DNA of 19,364 nt from UBA1413 sp964395045 (GTDB taxonomy: Bacteria > Bacteroidota > Bacteroidia > Bacteroidales > Prolixibacteraceae). The notes under the pieces were generated by a model. The model was not told the DNA's origin, made no database searches, and saw only the letters and a program-made list of their open reading frames with translations. The stretch lies in the NCBI GenBank assembly GCA_964395045.1, contig CAYNBE010000041.1, forward strand, positions 1-19,364, written 5' to 3'. Below, in pieces: positions 1-9,445 of this stretch (position 1 is the stretch's first letter; every line of letters starts with the position of its first letter). The translations under genes and the position numbers were made by a program.

Positions 1-37
1 TAATTATAACTTATTGACCTTGAGAAACTAAAAACAA

Positions 38-1135
38 ATGCGAAACTTGAGTAACAATATTACCGGTGCTGCTGTTTCTAAGTATGCAAATCCGAATATT
101 AAATGGGAAGAAGCACATATATTCAATATTGGGCTTGACATGGCTTTATTTGATGGGACATTTGTGATCAATGCAGAATACTACAATAAAAAAACAAAAG
201 ACTTAATTTTAGATGTGAATCTTCCCAACACTGCAGGATACTATCAGGAAAGTACAGGCAAATCGAATTACTATGCAAATGCAGGAGAAATGAAAAACAC
301 CGGGATTGAATATATCCTTCAATATTTTAAAAGACATGGAGATTTCAAATTTGACCTCCGATATTCCGGGACCCATAATCATAATGAGATCACAAAGTTA
401 CAGGAAGGTATAAATTATTATTACCTTGATGCTCAGTATAGTCATTTGCACAAGGTTGGAGAGCCATATGCTTCTCTTGCCGGTTATAAAATAATAGGAG
501 TTTACCAAACACAGGAAGAAATAAATGAAAGATTAAAAACCATCACAGAAAGGGGAAAAGTGGAACCTGGAGATTACATATTTCAGGACACAAATGGAGA
601 TAAGGTGATCAATACAAATGACTGTGTTATTCTAGGACAGTCGCAGCCTAAATATATAATGGGACTAACAGCTAACGTCAGTTACAAAGGTTTTGACTTC
701 AACATCCATTTCCAGGGAGATTTAGGAAAACAGGCTAACACACGGGTAAGAGGAAGGTTTAATTTTTCATACTACCATTATTTCAATAACTATGATTATC
801 TGCTTAACAGATGGCACGGTCCCGGCACAAGTAATACTATGTCGAGGGTTGTAATGGGTAGCACAATAAATGGCGGGCATTCTGTATCAACCTCAGAAGC
901 TGTGCAATCTGCCAGTTATGTCAAGATCAGGAATGTTGAATGTGGTTATACTATCCCGCCTAAATTAACGAACGCTTTAAGAATTGAAAGAATCAGGTTA
1001 TACTGTAATGTGGCAAACCTTGCATATTTTACTAAGTATGTCGGTTTTGAAGTTGAAAGGACAGGGGCATATCAACGCACTGATCTTTATCCACAATGCA
1101 GGACAATTTCATTGGGTGCGAACATTCAGTTATAA
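38..1135 (+). CDS. C-terminal part of SusC/RagA-type TonB-dependent receptor
   Basis: Outer-membrane receptor that imports oligosaccharides with its SusD partner, using energy from TonB. Only the last ~365 residues, part of the beta-barrel, are present. The stretch 'NPNIKWEEAHIFNIGLDMAL', the following 'EYYNKKTKDLIL', and the C-terminal 'YPQCRTISLGANIQL' ending in an aromatic/hydrophobic beta-strand are typical of SusC barrels. Full-length family members are about 1000 residues, so the plug and most of the barrel are missing. The ATG at 38 is not a natural start. The same frame is open from base 2 but carries TAA at 29-31, which suggests a nonsense or frameshift mutation, or a sequence error, just inside the left edge. 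The SusD-like gene follows after 17 bases, the usual arrangement. Family assignment is firm; whether the gene is intact cannot be decided from this window. Confidence 0.88.
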   Translation: MRNLSNNITGAAVSKYANPNIKWEEAHIFNIGLDMALFDGTFVINAEYYNKKTKDLILDVNLPNTAGYYQESTGKSNYYANAGEMKNTGIEYILQYFKRHGDFKFDLRYSGTHNHNEITKLQEGINYYYLDAQYSHLHKVGEPYASLAGYKIIGVYQTQEEINERLKTITERGKVEPGDYIFQDTNGDKVINTNDCVILGQSQPKYIMGLTANVSYKGFDFNIHFQGDLGKQANTRVRGRFNFSYYHYFNNYDYLLNRWHGPGTSNTMSRVVMGSTINGGHSVSTSEAVQSASYVKIRNVECGYTIPPKLTNALRIERIRLYCNVANLAYFTKYVGFEVERTGAYQRTDLYPQCRTISLGANIQL

Positions 1136-1152
1136 TTTTAAAACAAAAAAAA

Positions 1153-2691
1153 ATGAATATAAGAAATATTATTGCCGTATGCCTGTGCATGACTTGTTTA
1201 TTATCATGCAACAATGATTTCCTTGAATGCCCGCCACTCACTGAAGCATCGACTTCAACTTTTTTTTCAAACAAAAGTGAGGCTATCATGGCAGTGAACG
1301 GGGTATATAATTCTCTATACTTGTATAACTACATTTACGAATGGGAGGATGCTCTAACCGATAATGAAAGGTGGAATGAGGATGGTGGTCTCTCAACTTA
1401 TGGTGGTCTGGCACATTATGCTGAAACTGCGGTGGGAAGTAATCCTTATACAATACGCCTATGGGGCAAGTGTTATCGTACAATTCAGCGGGCAAATATT
1501 GCTATTGAGAATATTGAAGCGATGGATGAGAAATTGATTGATCGGGTTACAAGAAACCAATTAATCGCTCAATGCAGATTCCTGAGGGGATGGTCATACC
1601 ATTCAATGGTTTGGCGGTTTGGCGGTGTTCCTTTATTACTTACACCTACTAAACAACAGGAGTTTCAACCTTCAAGAGAAACGAAAGAAAACGTAGTAAA
1701 GCAAATTTATTCTGATTTTCAATTTGCGGCTGAAAATCTTCCGGATTCATGGAAAGGCAATGATATTGGAAGGATCACCAAAGGGGCTGCATATGGAATG
1801 CTTGCAAAAGAGTATCTATTTAACAAAGACTGGGCAAATGCAGTTACTAATGCTAAACAAGTACTTGATAATACGGCGTATGGGCTAATCTCAGATTACC
1901 TTGATCTATGGAAACCTGGTATTAATAACACAAAAGAAGGATTGTTCGAAATACAATATTGGACCTCAAGTGGTGAATTTGCTCCAATATATTATTACAG
2001 ATGGTTGAAAGGAACAGCCGCCAATACAGGGGCCAGCGGTAATGGCTGGTGTTTAGTGTTGCAAAATCTGGTGAATGAGTTTGAGAACTCAGACGGGACA
2101 CCATTCAATCCTTCAGGCAGAGACCTGACATCAGATAATACACAATACAACAATAGGGATCCACGCCTGAAGTATACCATTTTTGTACACGGGCAAGATT
2201 ATTACGGCCAGCCATTTGACAGAAAATGGACAGAAACCGGATATGCCTGGAGAAAATACACATGTTCAAAAAAGGATCCTTTGCTTCTAAATAATACAAA
2301 TATACCAATCAATTGGAAGGTTCTCCGGTATGCTGATGTTTTACTTATGTATGCTGAAGCTTTAAATGAAAAGGATGGTCCAGTAACTGCAGTTTATGAT
2401 GCAATTAACCGTGTCAGAAACAGGGTTGGAATGCCGAACCTTCCTTCTGGCCTTTCAAAAGATGAAATGAGAGAGCGAATCTATCATGAAAGAAGGGTAG
2501 AGTTGGCTAGTGAAGGAACAAGACTAGAAGATCTTATCCGATGGAGGAGATTGAAAGAAGCAGTCGAAAACAGACATTTAAATCAGGGCGTTAATTATCA
2601 GACAAAATTCGATGAGTTTGAGTATTTATGGCCAATTCCTCAAATTGAGATTGATGTTAATCCTAATCTGGAACAAAATCCTGGTTATTAA
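1153..2691 (+). CDS. SusD/RagB-like outer-membrane glycan-binding lipoprotein
   Basis: Surface lipoprotein that captures glycan and caps the SusC channel. I start it at the ATG at 1153, because this gives a lipoprotein signal peptide ending in 'TCLLSC' with the acylated cysteine at residue 19; an upstream in-frame ATG at 1096 would lie inside the SusC gene. The mature N-terminus 'NNDFLECPPLTEAS' and a Phe-rich start of the first TPR helix are typical. The C-terminal region has 'RYADVLLMYAEALNE', 'RIYHERRVELASEGTRLEDL', and the final 'YLWPIPQIEIDVNPNLEQNP', the most conserved SusD signature. Length is 512 residues, normal for the family. It sits 17 bases after the SusC stop and 21 before the next lipoprotein gene. 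The ligand cannot be read from the sequence. Confidence 0.96.
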   Translation: MNIRNIIAVCLCMTCLLSCNNDFLECPPLTEASTSTFFSNKSEAIMAVNGVYNSLYLYNYIYEWEDALTDNERWNEDGGLSTYGGLAHYAETAVGSNPYTIRLWGKCYRTIQRANIAIENIEAMDEKLIDRVTRNQLIAQCRFLRGWSYHSMVWRFGGVPLLLTPTKQQEFQPSRETKENVVKQIYSDFQFAAENLPDSWKGNDIGRITKGAAYGMLAKEYLFNKDWANAVTNAKQVLDNTAYGLISDYLDLWKPGINNTKEGLFEIQYWTSSGEFAPIYYYRWLKGTAANTGASGNGWCLVLQNLVNEFENSDGTPFNPSGRDLTSDNTQYNNRDPRLKYTIFVHGQDYYGQPFDRKWTETGYAWRKYTCSKKDPLLLNNTNIPINWKVLRYADVLLMYAEALNEKDGPVTAVYDAINRVRNRVGMPNLPSGLSKDEMRERIYHERRVELASEGTRLEDLIRWRRLKEAVENRHLNQGVNYQTKFDEFEYLWPIPQIEIDVNPNLEQNPGY

Positions 2692-2712
2692 TTATTTAAC
2701 TTTAAATCGATT

Positions 2713-3054
2713 ATGAAATCAAAAATTTTTGTTAATCTGTTCCTTGCGATATCCTTTTGTATGTTTCTGGTTTGTGTTTCTTCTTGTGAATATATAGCTC
2801 CCAAGGAGAATCAGTATTCTGAAGTAAAATACCTGAAAATCTCCGGTGTTTCTACTGTAACAGCTAATTCCACAAGAAGTTATTATACTTTTTATTTGGA
2901 TAATTCAACATATGAATGGAGTGTTCCTGAAGGAGCAACTATTATATCGGGGCAAGGAACTTCACAGATCAGTGTGCTTTTTGGTAATAAAAGTGGACTG
3001 ATTTCTGTAAATGCTAAAGGGATGAGTGCTGTATTGTCAGTAACTGTTAAATGA
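2713..3054 (+). CDS. Small surface lipoprotein with a PKD-like/Ig-like domain
   Basis: A 113-residue lipoprotein. The signal peptide ends in 'CVSSC' with the acylated cysteine at residue 25. The rest is one beta-sandwich of about 80 residues with 'YEWSVPEGATIISGQGTS', then 'ISVLFGNKSGLISVNAKG'. This pattern (Trp-x-Val-Pro-x-Gly-Ala, then Gly-x-Gly-Thr-Ser, then a Phe-Gly turn) is what I know from the PKD-like domains of Bacteroidota surface proteins. It occupies the SusE/surface glycan-binding position right after SusD and just before a terminator, so it probably belongs to the same transcript. It is much smaller than normal SusE/SusF proteins and has no separate binding domain, so it may be only the anchor/spacer domain of a shortened glycan-binding protein. 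Function is inferred from position. Confidence 0.8.
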   Translation: MKSKIFVNLFLAISFCMFLVCVSSCEYIAPKENQYSEVKYLKISGVSTVTANSTRSYYTFYLDNSTYEWSVPEGATIISGQGTSQISVLFGNKSGLISVNAKGMSAVLSVTVK

Positions 3055-3072
3055 TTCTCAACTTTTAAAGTG

Positions 3073-3105
3073 AGGCTGAGGGTTTTTTGAATGAGCCCTC
3101 AGCTT
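3073..3105 (+). terminator. Hairpin terminator after the SusC-SusD-lipoprotein unit
   Basis: Bases 3073-3082 pair with 3096-3105: ten pairs, nine Watson-Crick and one G-T wobble, with a 13-base loop containing six T. A short T/C-rich tract follows rather than a long T run. It starts 18 bases after the stop codon of the small lipoprotein gene. The stem quality makes it the likely end of the SusC-SusD transcript. Confidence 0.7.
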
Positions 3106-3390
3106 TCCCTTACATAGGAATTCTGGAATTAAGGATAATCGGATATTCCGGACAAATTTCTGGATGCCCACAGTACTTTCTATATCTGGAGACCAAACCC
3201 AAGTCGGGGAATTTTCTTTAATCGTTCCTGGTAATTAGAGTTCCCATATTGTTTACCGGTCTCCAAGATTAAGTTCACTATTAATAGCTACTTGAAAATA
3301 TACATGCAACCGGTAATGCCGGAAGAAATTGGATAGTGACCTTTTGGAATTCAGCTTTTTTGATCGTTTGAATTAATGGAATAATCTATG
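3106..3390. other. Spacer between the SusCD unit and the GH29 pseudogene, no gene seen
   Basis: A 285-base AT-rich stretch. The frame beginning at 3111 is open for about 37 codons but resembles no family I recognise and has no start. I looked for the Bacteroidota promoter pattern TAnnTTTG and did not find a convincing copy upstream of the GH29 pseudogene, which fits that gene being dead, though divergent promoters cannot be excluded. Confidence 0.5.
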
Positions 3391-4797
3391 ATGTCAAATA
3401 TTAAAAATAGAGACATAGTATTGATTGTATTTCTGGTGATAGGTATGAAGATTCAAGCCCGTGACCCGGATTTTAAAGAAACAGAATCACATAAAAAAGA
3501 ACGCATGGCCTGGTGGATCCATGACCGGTTTGGCATGTTCATCCAATGGGTGATTTATTAGTTGCCGGCCCTACATGAATTGGTAAAAAGGTATGAGCAA
3601 ATACCCGATGAAGAATACCAGAAGTATTTTGAATTGTTCAATCCCGACCTCTACAACCCTTCGGAATGGGCGAAGAAAGCCAAAGACGCAGGAATGAAAT
3701 ATGCAGTGATCACTACCAAGCACCACGATGGGTTTTGCCTTTTTGACTCACATTTTACCGAATACAAATCTACCAATACTCCCATCGGTAAAGACCTGAT
3801 CCGGGAATGGGTTGATGCTTTCCGGTCAGAAGGCTTGAAAGTGGGTTTTTATTATTCGCTGCTTGATTGGCATCATCCCCACTATATCGTTGACAGGAAC
3901 CACCCACTGGTTGAAAGGGGCAAAGGTGAAACACAGGAATATGAAAAGAGATACGAGGAGTGGAACAAAGACAGGGACATGGAAGTCTACCGGACGTATG
4001 TCAGGAACCAGGTGACAGAGTTGCTTACGAATTATGGCAAGATCGATATCCTATGGTTCGATTATTCCTTTCCGGCTGGCAACCACGGGAAAGGCAGGGA
4101 AGACTGGGATTCAAAAGGGTTGCTTAAACTGGTCAGGGAGCTTCAACCGGGGATCATCCTGAACGACCGGCTTGATTTACTGGACGTGGAAAATGGCTGG
4201 GACTTTACAACACCCGAACAATACAAGGTTTCAAAATGGCCTGAGCGAAACGGAAAAAAGATACCTTGGGAGACTTGCCAGACTTTTTCCGGATCATGGG
4301 GATATTACCGGGATGAGGTAACATGGAAAGATACCAGGCAATTGCTGACACTACTGATTGAAACCGTCAGCAAGGGAGGGAACCTATTATTAAATGTCGG
4401 TCCGACTGCCCGGGGCACTTTTGATTGTCGGGCAACAGAAAAATTGGAAGCTATCGGTGAATGGATGAAGTTCAACAGCCGGGCCATCTATGGCTGTACG
4501 GAAGCTCCGGCCAAATTTAATGCACCAGAACAAAGCCTTATGACGTATAATCCCGAAACAAACCGGCTATATATCCATTTGCTAGAATATCCTATGCAAT
4601 GGTATACGCTGAAAGGTTTTAGAGGCAAGGTGAAATATGCTCAATTCCTGCACGACGAATCAGAAATCCAGTTCGGAGAACCAAGGCACAACGTCACATG
4701 TCAGGAATTAAGAGAATCAGATGATCTTATCCTCTTGTTACCAATCATAAAACCTCGTACTGAAATACCTGTTCTTGAATTGATTTTGTCAGATTAA
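3391..4797 (+). pseudogene. GH29 alpha-L-fucosidase gene disrupted by an in-frame TAG
   Basis: Exo-alpha-L-fucosidase family, retaining, normally exported. From the ATG at 3391 the frame reads through a hydrophobic leader and 'RMAWWIHDRFGMFIQW' and then meets TAG at 3559-3561 (codon 57). After it the same frame continues to 4797 with full GH29 content: 'TTKHHDGFCLFDS' (codons 108-120) and the nucleophile region 'DILWFDYSF' with Asp at codon 224 (4060-4062). The family normally reads F-I-H-W-G-x-Y-S-L-P here; this copy has Q for the active-site His (CAA at 3544-3546), V for the Gly, and the stop in place of the Ser, so damage is clustered. Total span is 469 codons, normal for GH29. The downstream part could only start at a TTG at 3562 and would lack the first strand and the signal peptide. 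TAG ends intact genes here (9396-9398, 15177-15179), so recoding is unlikely. Confidence 0.87.
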
Positions 4798-4920
4798 CAC
4801 GAGTTAGTCCGTGTGATAATGATATGGTAAAGTAAGTGGTATGTTATTATTTTCATATTGCCTGTTTGTATATAGATATGATTATGAATATGTATGGTCT
4901 TTAATTGTTCGATAAATTCT

Positions 4921-7212
4921 ATGTCATCTGTTAAATGTTTTATCAACCGTTTATTTTTTAGCTGGTTATCTTTCTTTTTGTTTGCTATGCCAATGGAGAT
5001 ATCTGCACAATTAGGAGGTCATGTTGATCCAACTGTATACCTTTACGAGCCTGTAATAGGAACGAAACAAATGGATACAGTTCATTTTGTGAATTGTGTT
5101 GTACTAGATGAAGATTTGAATGTTGGACCAGTATCACCCTTACTACCCGGATATTTGTTCGAAATGGGATATGGTGAAATGGAATCAGGTCTTTGGGCTG
5201 AAATGATTTTTAACCGCCATTTTGAAACTTTCCCGGCATACAAACCAAACAGGGACTGGTGGTATGGATTGCGTACCAGGGATAAGGAAAAGGGTTATTC
5301 AGACCTGCTAAGTACCGACTGGCGTGAAATGGACTGGTACCATTCGGGGTATGAGCATAATTCCTGGTATACAGCACCAGGTAAGGTAAATGACAATTTT
5401 ATAAATGAAGAATCTTCTTTTTTCCAATTTGGGAATCAAGAAGGTCTGGTTAAGGTTGAAATGTTGACGGAAAAAGGTTTTTCCGGACAATATGCCCGTG
5501 TAGAAAATAAATCGCTAAAAAATGGATTGGGCATTGCCCAAAACGGTAAATACCTCAGAAAAGGGGTTGATTATACATTCAAAGGATATTTCAGAAGTGT
5601 TAAGGGGATAAAAAATGTTAAAGTTTCGCTATTTCCTCAAGGGGAATTCAAAAAAGCAATTGCTTCAGTGGAATTGGGTGAAATAGATAAAGAATGGCAA
5701 CAAAAAACGGCTCACTTCAAAGACAACAGTTATGAGGGATTTGTAACATTGTTGATTTCACTGGCTGCAAATTCGACAATTGATATGGATGCGTTATCCC
5801 TCATGCCTGATGATGCGATTAATGGATGGAGAAAAGATGTAGTTGATATGGTCAGGGAAGAAATCAAACCTGGAGTTCTTCGTTGGCCTGGAGGTTGTTA
5901 CGCCTCACACTATTTTTGGAAAGACGGGATAGGTGACAGGGATAAAAGACCCGTAAAGGTTTCAGCACACTGGGGTGGATTTGCATTTAATGATACAGGA
6001 ACCCTTGAATTTCTTGATTTTTGTGAACTAACTGGAGCAGAGCCTTTCATATGTTTGAACCTCTATCATCCAATGAAAGAAAACTATATCTATTTCTCGG
6101 TAGATGGAAAGACTGTAATCCCTCATGGGTACCATTTTCCCGAGATGACGAACATTGAAGAGGGGGCCCGACATGCCGCAGAGTGGGTGGCTTATTGTAA
6201 CTTGCCGGTTGGTAGACATCCAATGGCAAATTTGCGAAAGGAACATGGCCGAAGATATCCGGCAAAGGTAATTTACTGGGAACTCGATAACGAAGCCTTT
6301 CGCTGGTTTTCAACTGCTGAACAATATGCCCATGCCTGTTTCATTTATGCAAAAGCAATGAAAGCAATCGATCCGGAGATAAAACTGGGTATGTGTACAT
6401 ACGGTGGCCATCTCAGCAATAGACTTGATACCATGCTGCAAATAGCTGGTTTGTATATCGATTTTCTTGCTGACAGGGGAACAACGAATGAAAATATTGA
6501 ACGAAAAATCAAGATCATTCGTGAATACAATAAGAAAAATAATACGAATATAAAATATACAAATACTGAGTATTTTGTTGATATTTACGATTCTTCAGCA
6601 AACTATGCTTTGAAAGAATTTAATGTCAGAGAAGGGAAGGGAAGGAATCTTGTAACAGCAACATGGGGGTATGCACTTAGCTGGGCCAATCTGTTAATGC
6701 AATGGCAAAGGTATGGAAGTGATGTTCTTTTTACCTGTTTTAACAGTTTTGTAAACGATCACATGAATTCAGTAATTGAAACACCTAAAGAATGTTCTTT
6801 TCTGAAATATCCTGCAGCAATAGGTAAACTGTTCAGGGAATCACCTGCACGATATCCTTTAAGATTACAGGGCTATTGTCCTGATACAGGAAAATCCTTA
6901 CAGATACAGGTAGCATGGAACTTTGACAGGACTAACCTTGTGGTGTATTTGTATAACTCTATGTCAGTAGAGGGAGAAGTAACCCTCAATTTATCCAAAG
7001 TTGACAAAGCGTTTTTATATTCAAAAACCACCTGTATACAAGGCCCGAAGATGAATGCAATCCGAAGCGTCAAAGTTCCAGGTAAATTTGTCGAGACAAA
7101 AACAGCATTTAGTGAAGTGGAAATATCGAAAAATGGGATTTGGACAACATTCGCACCTCCTGAATCATTTGTCCAGGTTGAACTTTCGGAAACTCCATTT
7201 TATCCTTTCTAA
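4921..7212 (+). CDS. GH51-like alpha-L-arabinofuranosidase, exported
   Basis: Retaining furanosidase expected to remove terminal alpha-L-arabinofuranosyl groups in the periplasm or at the surface. I chose the ATG at 4921, nine codons inside the longest frame (4894), because it starts a clean signal peptide (hydrophobic 'FFSWLSFFLFAMPM', cleavage near 'ISAQ'). Length is 763 residues. An N-terminal region with 'GYLFEMGYGEMESGLWAEMI' matches the start of the GH51 sandwich/barrel and encloses a CBM4_9-like insert (about residues 120-295). The barrel has 'LRWPGGCYASHYFWKDGIG' (from residue 320), the likely acid/base Glu458 in 'YWELDNEAF', and the likely nucleophile Glu550 in 'YTNTEY'. The acid/base motif L-D-N-E differs from the common G-N-E. 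A C-terminal beta-domain follows. Codon composition is AT-richer than in the genes to the right. Exact glycosidic specificity is not visible; furanosides other than L-Araf are possible. Confidence 0.85.
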   Translation: MSSVKCFINRLFFSWLSFFLFAMPMEISAQLGGHVDPTVYLYEPVIGTKQMDTVHFVNCVVLDEDLNVGPVSPLLPGYLFEMGYGEMESGLWAEMIFNRHFETFPAYKPNRDWWYGLRTRDKEKGYSDLLSTDWREMDWYHSGYEHNSWYTAPGKVNDNFINEESSFFQFGNQEGLVKVEMLTEKGFSGQYARVENKSLKNGLGIAQNGKYLRKGVDYTFKGYFRSVKGIKNVKVSLFPQGEFKKAIASVELGEIDKEWQQKTAHFKDNSYEGFVTLLISLAANSTIDMDALSLMPDDAINGWRKDVVDMVREEIKPGVLRWPGGCYASHYFWKDGIGDRDKRPVKVSAHWGGFAFNDTGTLEFLDFCELTGAEPFICLNLYHPMKENYIYFSVDGKTVIPHGYHFPEMTNIEEGARHAAEWVAYCNLPVGRHPMANLRKEHGRRYPAKVIYWELDNEAFRWFSTAEQYAHACFIYAKAMKAIDPEIKLGMCTYGGHLSNRLDTMLQIAGLYIDFLADRGTTNENIERKIKIIREYNKKNNTNIKYTNTEYFVDIYDSSANYALKEFNVREGKGRNLVTATWGYALSWANLLMQWQRYGSDVLFTCFNSFVNDHMNSVIETPKECSFLKYPAAIGKLFRESPARYPLRLQGYCPDTGKSLQIQVAWNFDRTNLVVYLYNSMSVEGEVTLNLSKVDKAFLYSKTTCIQGPKMNAIRSVKVPGKFVETKTAFSEVEISKNGIWTTFAPPESFVQVELSETPFYPF

Positions 7213-7322
7213 ACAACTGAAAAGTAGGCTAGTGCTTTTTATTAGTTTCATTTATGTCCTGTATTCCATGTTTATTAATTTGATACAGAATTGTACCAAT
7301 CGTTCAATTTAAAGAATAATTT

Positions 7323-9398
7323 ATGAAAACACTGCTATTAAATTGCCTTTTCACTATGGTGGCATTACATTGCATAGCTGAGGGGCAATCGGTCTCAATT
7401 TTAACCTTGTTGAGCGAGATGACAAATTTAAAACGTTTAGTTGAATTATCTGAGCATCCTTACAAATACATCCAGTTTTCATCGTACGACAGAAGAAGTA
7501 CAGGCGTGTCTGAACCCGGGTGGTTTTCCAACTCCGATGGCTTTGGGAATGAGCCCGTTCCTGGTTTTGACAAAGTCTTGAAAGCTCCCGGTGAGAATGG
7601 AATCGGGGAGTATTTAATCTGTGACGTAAAAGGTCCCGGTGCCATCCTGCGGTTATGGACAGCCCGGATAAACGGGACAATCCGTTTGTACCTTGACGGG
7701 GAAAGCCATCCTGTTTACGAAGGGTATGCGCAGGCATTCTTCTGGGAAACCGCAGAAAAGCTTTCAAACGGGGCTATCACCACTGAAACAGGCAAACTGC
7801 TCAGACAATTCGATGCAACCTATTTTCCAATCCCTTTTGCAAGAAGTTGTCGGATTGAATGGATTGGCGACATTAAAAAAATGCATTTCTACCATGTCGG
7901 AATCCGTTTGTATGAACCTTCGTGCAAGGTAACAACTTTTAATCCGGACGATATCCCGAAGTGCCTTGCTGAGTTAGAAGAAACAATCAGGATTATGCAA
8001 TATCCTGATAAAGAAAGGATACAGGACTCATCAAAGGTCACGTGTTTAAAAGTTAACATCCCGAAAAAATCCCGGAAGGAAATGATGTGGTACCAAGGGA
8101 CTGGGGCAATAGAATATTTTTCAGTAAAGGTGTCCGGAAATGACTTTCATGAATTTTTGCGTCAGAACATCCTGAATATTTATTTCGATGGTTCACCTTC
8201 ACCGCAGGTGCAGTCGCCAATCGGGGACTTCTTCGGAGCTGCTCCGGGTTTAAATCCTTACCGGTCATTGCCCTTTTCAATCCATCCAGATGGAACCATG
8301 GTTTGTCGTTTCCTGATGCCTTTCCGGGACTCGGTCAGGATTGAAATCGAAAATCTTTCGGGAGGGGATATTTTGGTCTCTGGAAGTGTCGGGATCACTA
8401 ATTATGAATGGAAACCGGGAAAATCGATGTATTTCAATGCCAGGTGGCGGATCAGCCATCAAATGAAAGCATCGGGTAAATTCATTTCCGACATTCCTTA
8501 CCTTCTGGCTCATGGAACCGGCCGCATTGTGGGGGCGTCGGCCTATATTTTCAATCCATCGGATGCACCTGCTTCTTATGGTAATTGGTGGGGCGAAGGC
8601 GATGAGAAGATTTTTATAGACGGTGATACTTTTCCGTCCATATTTGGAACAGGTTCAGAGGATTATTTCAATTATTCCTGGTCTTCACCCGACATTTTCA
8701 GTTTTACCTACTGTGGTCAGCCCCGGAATGACGGCCCGGGTAACCGGGGATTTGCATCAAATTACAGATGGCATATTTTGGATGATATACCTTTTTCTGA
8801 TAGAGTGGCCTTTTATATGGAGTTGCGTCATCATGACGAGATTGATGGATTTGCTTACGGGAGAATGGTTTACCTCTATTCATTGCCAGGTTTGATCGAC
8901 GACCATGTTCCGGTTTCGCAGGGTGACATACGTGAACAAACTTTACCGGATTGGTCGCCAGCTGCGATAATGGGATCAAAAGGTTTTCGCTTTGTCAATG
9001 CCGAAGAAATGATTACGGTAAAACAAAACATCCGGCTGGAGGAAGGAAAGCTGTGGGCAGGCGGGAAAATCATCATGTGGTACCCTTCCTTTCAGGGAGA
9101 GCAGATCAAGCTTTCACTCCCAGGTATCAGGAACCCGGCCAGTAATAAACTGGTCATTACTTTTGCCCATTTGCCCGAAGGTGGTGAAGTATCGATTTAC
9201 CTGAACGGAAAACTTATTGAGTTCAATGAAAATAAGGAGATCAGTCTATTTGAACCCAACCACCAGGTGCTGCGAAACCATACATCTTCTCCAATAGAGT
9301 TGAAGGAGGGAGTTGGGAACGAACTGACAATCCGGTACACCGGTGCTGAAAAAAACAAAAAAGTCGGGATTGACTTCATCTGGATAAAAGAAACATAG
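7323..9398 (+). CDS. GH172 (DUF2961) furanosidase with C-terminal beta-domain, exported
   Basis: Glycoside hydrolase of the former DUF2961 family, whose known members cleave alpha-D-fructofuranosides or alpha-D-arabinofuranosides. A signal peptide lies at residues 1-20. The GH172 core covers about 60-520: 'SPIGDFFGAAPGLNPY' (298-313), 'NWWGEGDEKIFIDGD' (421-435) and 'GTGSEDYFNYSW' (442-453). Glu425 and Glu446 lie 21 residues apart, the same spacing I recall for the catalytic pair of the characterised fructofuranosidase (E270/E291). Residues ~545-691 form an additional beta-rich domain, possibly carbohydrate-binding, which the second GH172 of this window lacks. It starts 110 bases after the GH51-like gene, ends in TAG TAG TGA (three stops in a row) and is followed by a terminator hairpin. 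Substrate is not determined by the sequence. Confidence 0.9.
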   Translation: MKTLLLNCLFTMVALHCIAEGQSVSILTLLSEMTNLKRLVELSEHPYKYIQFSSYDRRSTGVSEPGWFSNSDGFGNEPVPGFDKVLKAPGENGIGEYLICDVKGPGAILRLWTARINGTIRLYLDGESHPVYEGYAQAFFWETAEKLSNGAITTETGKLLRQFDATYFPIPFARSCRIEWIGDIKKMHFYHVGIRLYEPSCKVTTFNPDDIPKCLAELEETIRIMQYPDKERIQDSSKVTCLKVNIPKKSRKEMMWYQGTGAIEYFSVKVSGNDFHEFLRQNILNIYFDGSPSPQVQSPIGDFFGAAPGLNPYRSLPFSIHPDGTMVCRFLMPFRDSVRIEIENLSGGDILVSGSVGITNYEWKPGKSMYFNARWRISHQMKASGKFISDIPYLLAHGTGRIVGASAYIFNPSDAPASYGNWWGEGDEKIFIDGDTFPSIFGTGSEDYFNYSWSSPDIFSFTYCGQPRNDGPGNRGFASNYRWHILDDIPFSDRVAFYMELRHHDEIDGFAYGRMVYLYSLPGLIDDHVPVSQGDIREQTLPDWSPAAIMGSKGFRFVNAEEMITVKQNIRLEEGKLWAGGKIIMWYPSFQGEQIKLSLPGIRNPASNKLVITFAHLPEGGEVSIYLNGKLIEFNENKEISLFEPNHQVLRNHTSSPIELKEGVGNELTIRYTGAEKNKKVGIDFIWIKET

Positions 9399-9445
9399 TA
9401 GTGAAGGCAGAAATATCCTTTCCCGATTTTCCCGCTTTATAAATA

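Noticed and set aside
3559..3561. TAG in GH29 as a recoded sense codon
   Set aside because: TAG ends intact genes at 9396-9398 and 15177-15179, and the flanking conserved residues are also damaged, so a nonsense mutation is simpler.
4798..4816. Small inverted repeat ACACG/CGTGT right after the GH29 pseudogene
   Set aside because: Only five pairs, no T tract, too weak to call a terminator.
7354..7767. 137-codon minus-strand frame opposite the first GH172 gene
   Set aside because: Antisense of a well-supported gene, low-complexity composition, no family resemblance.
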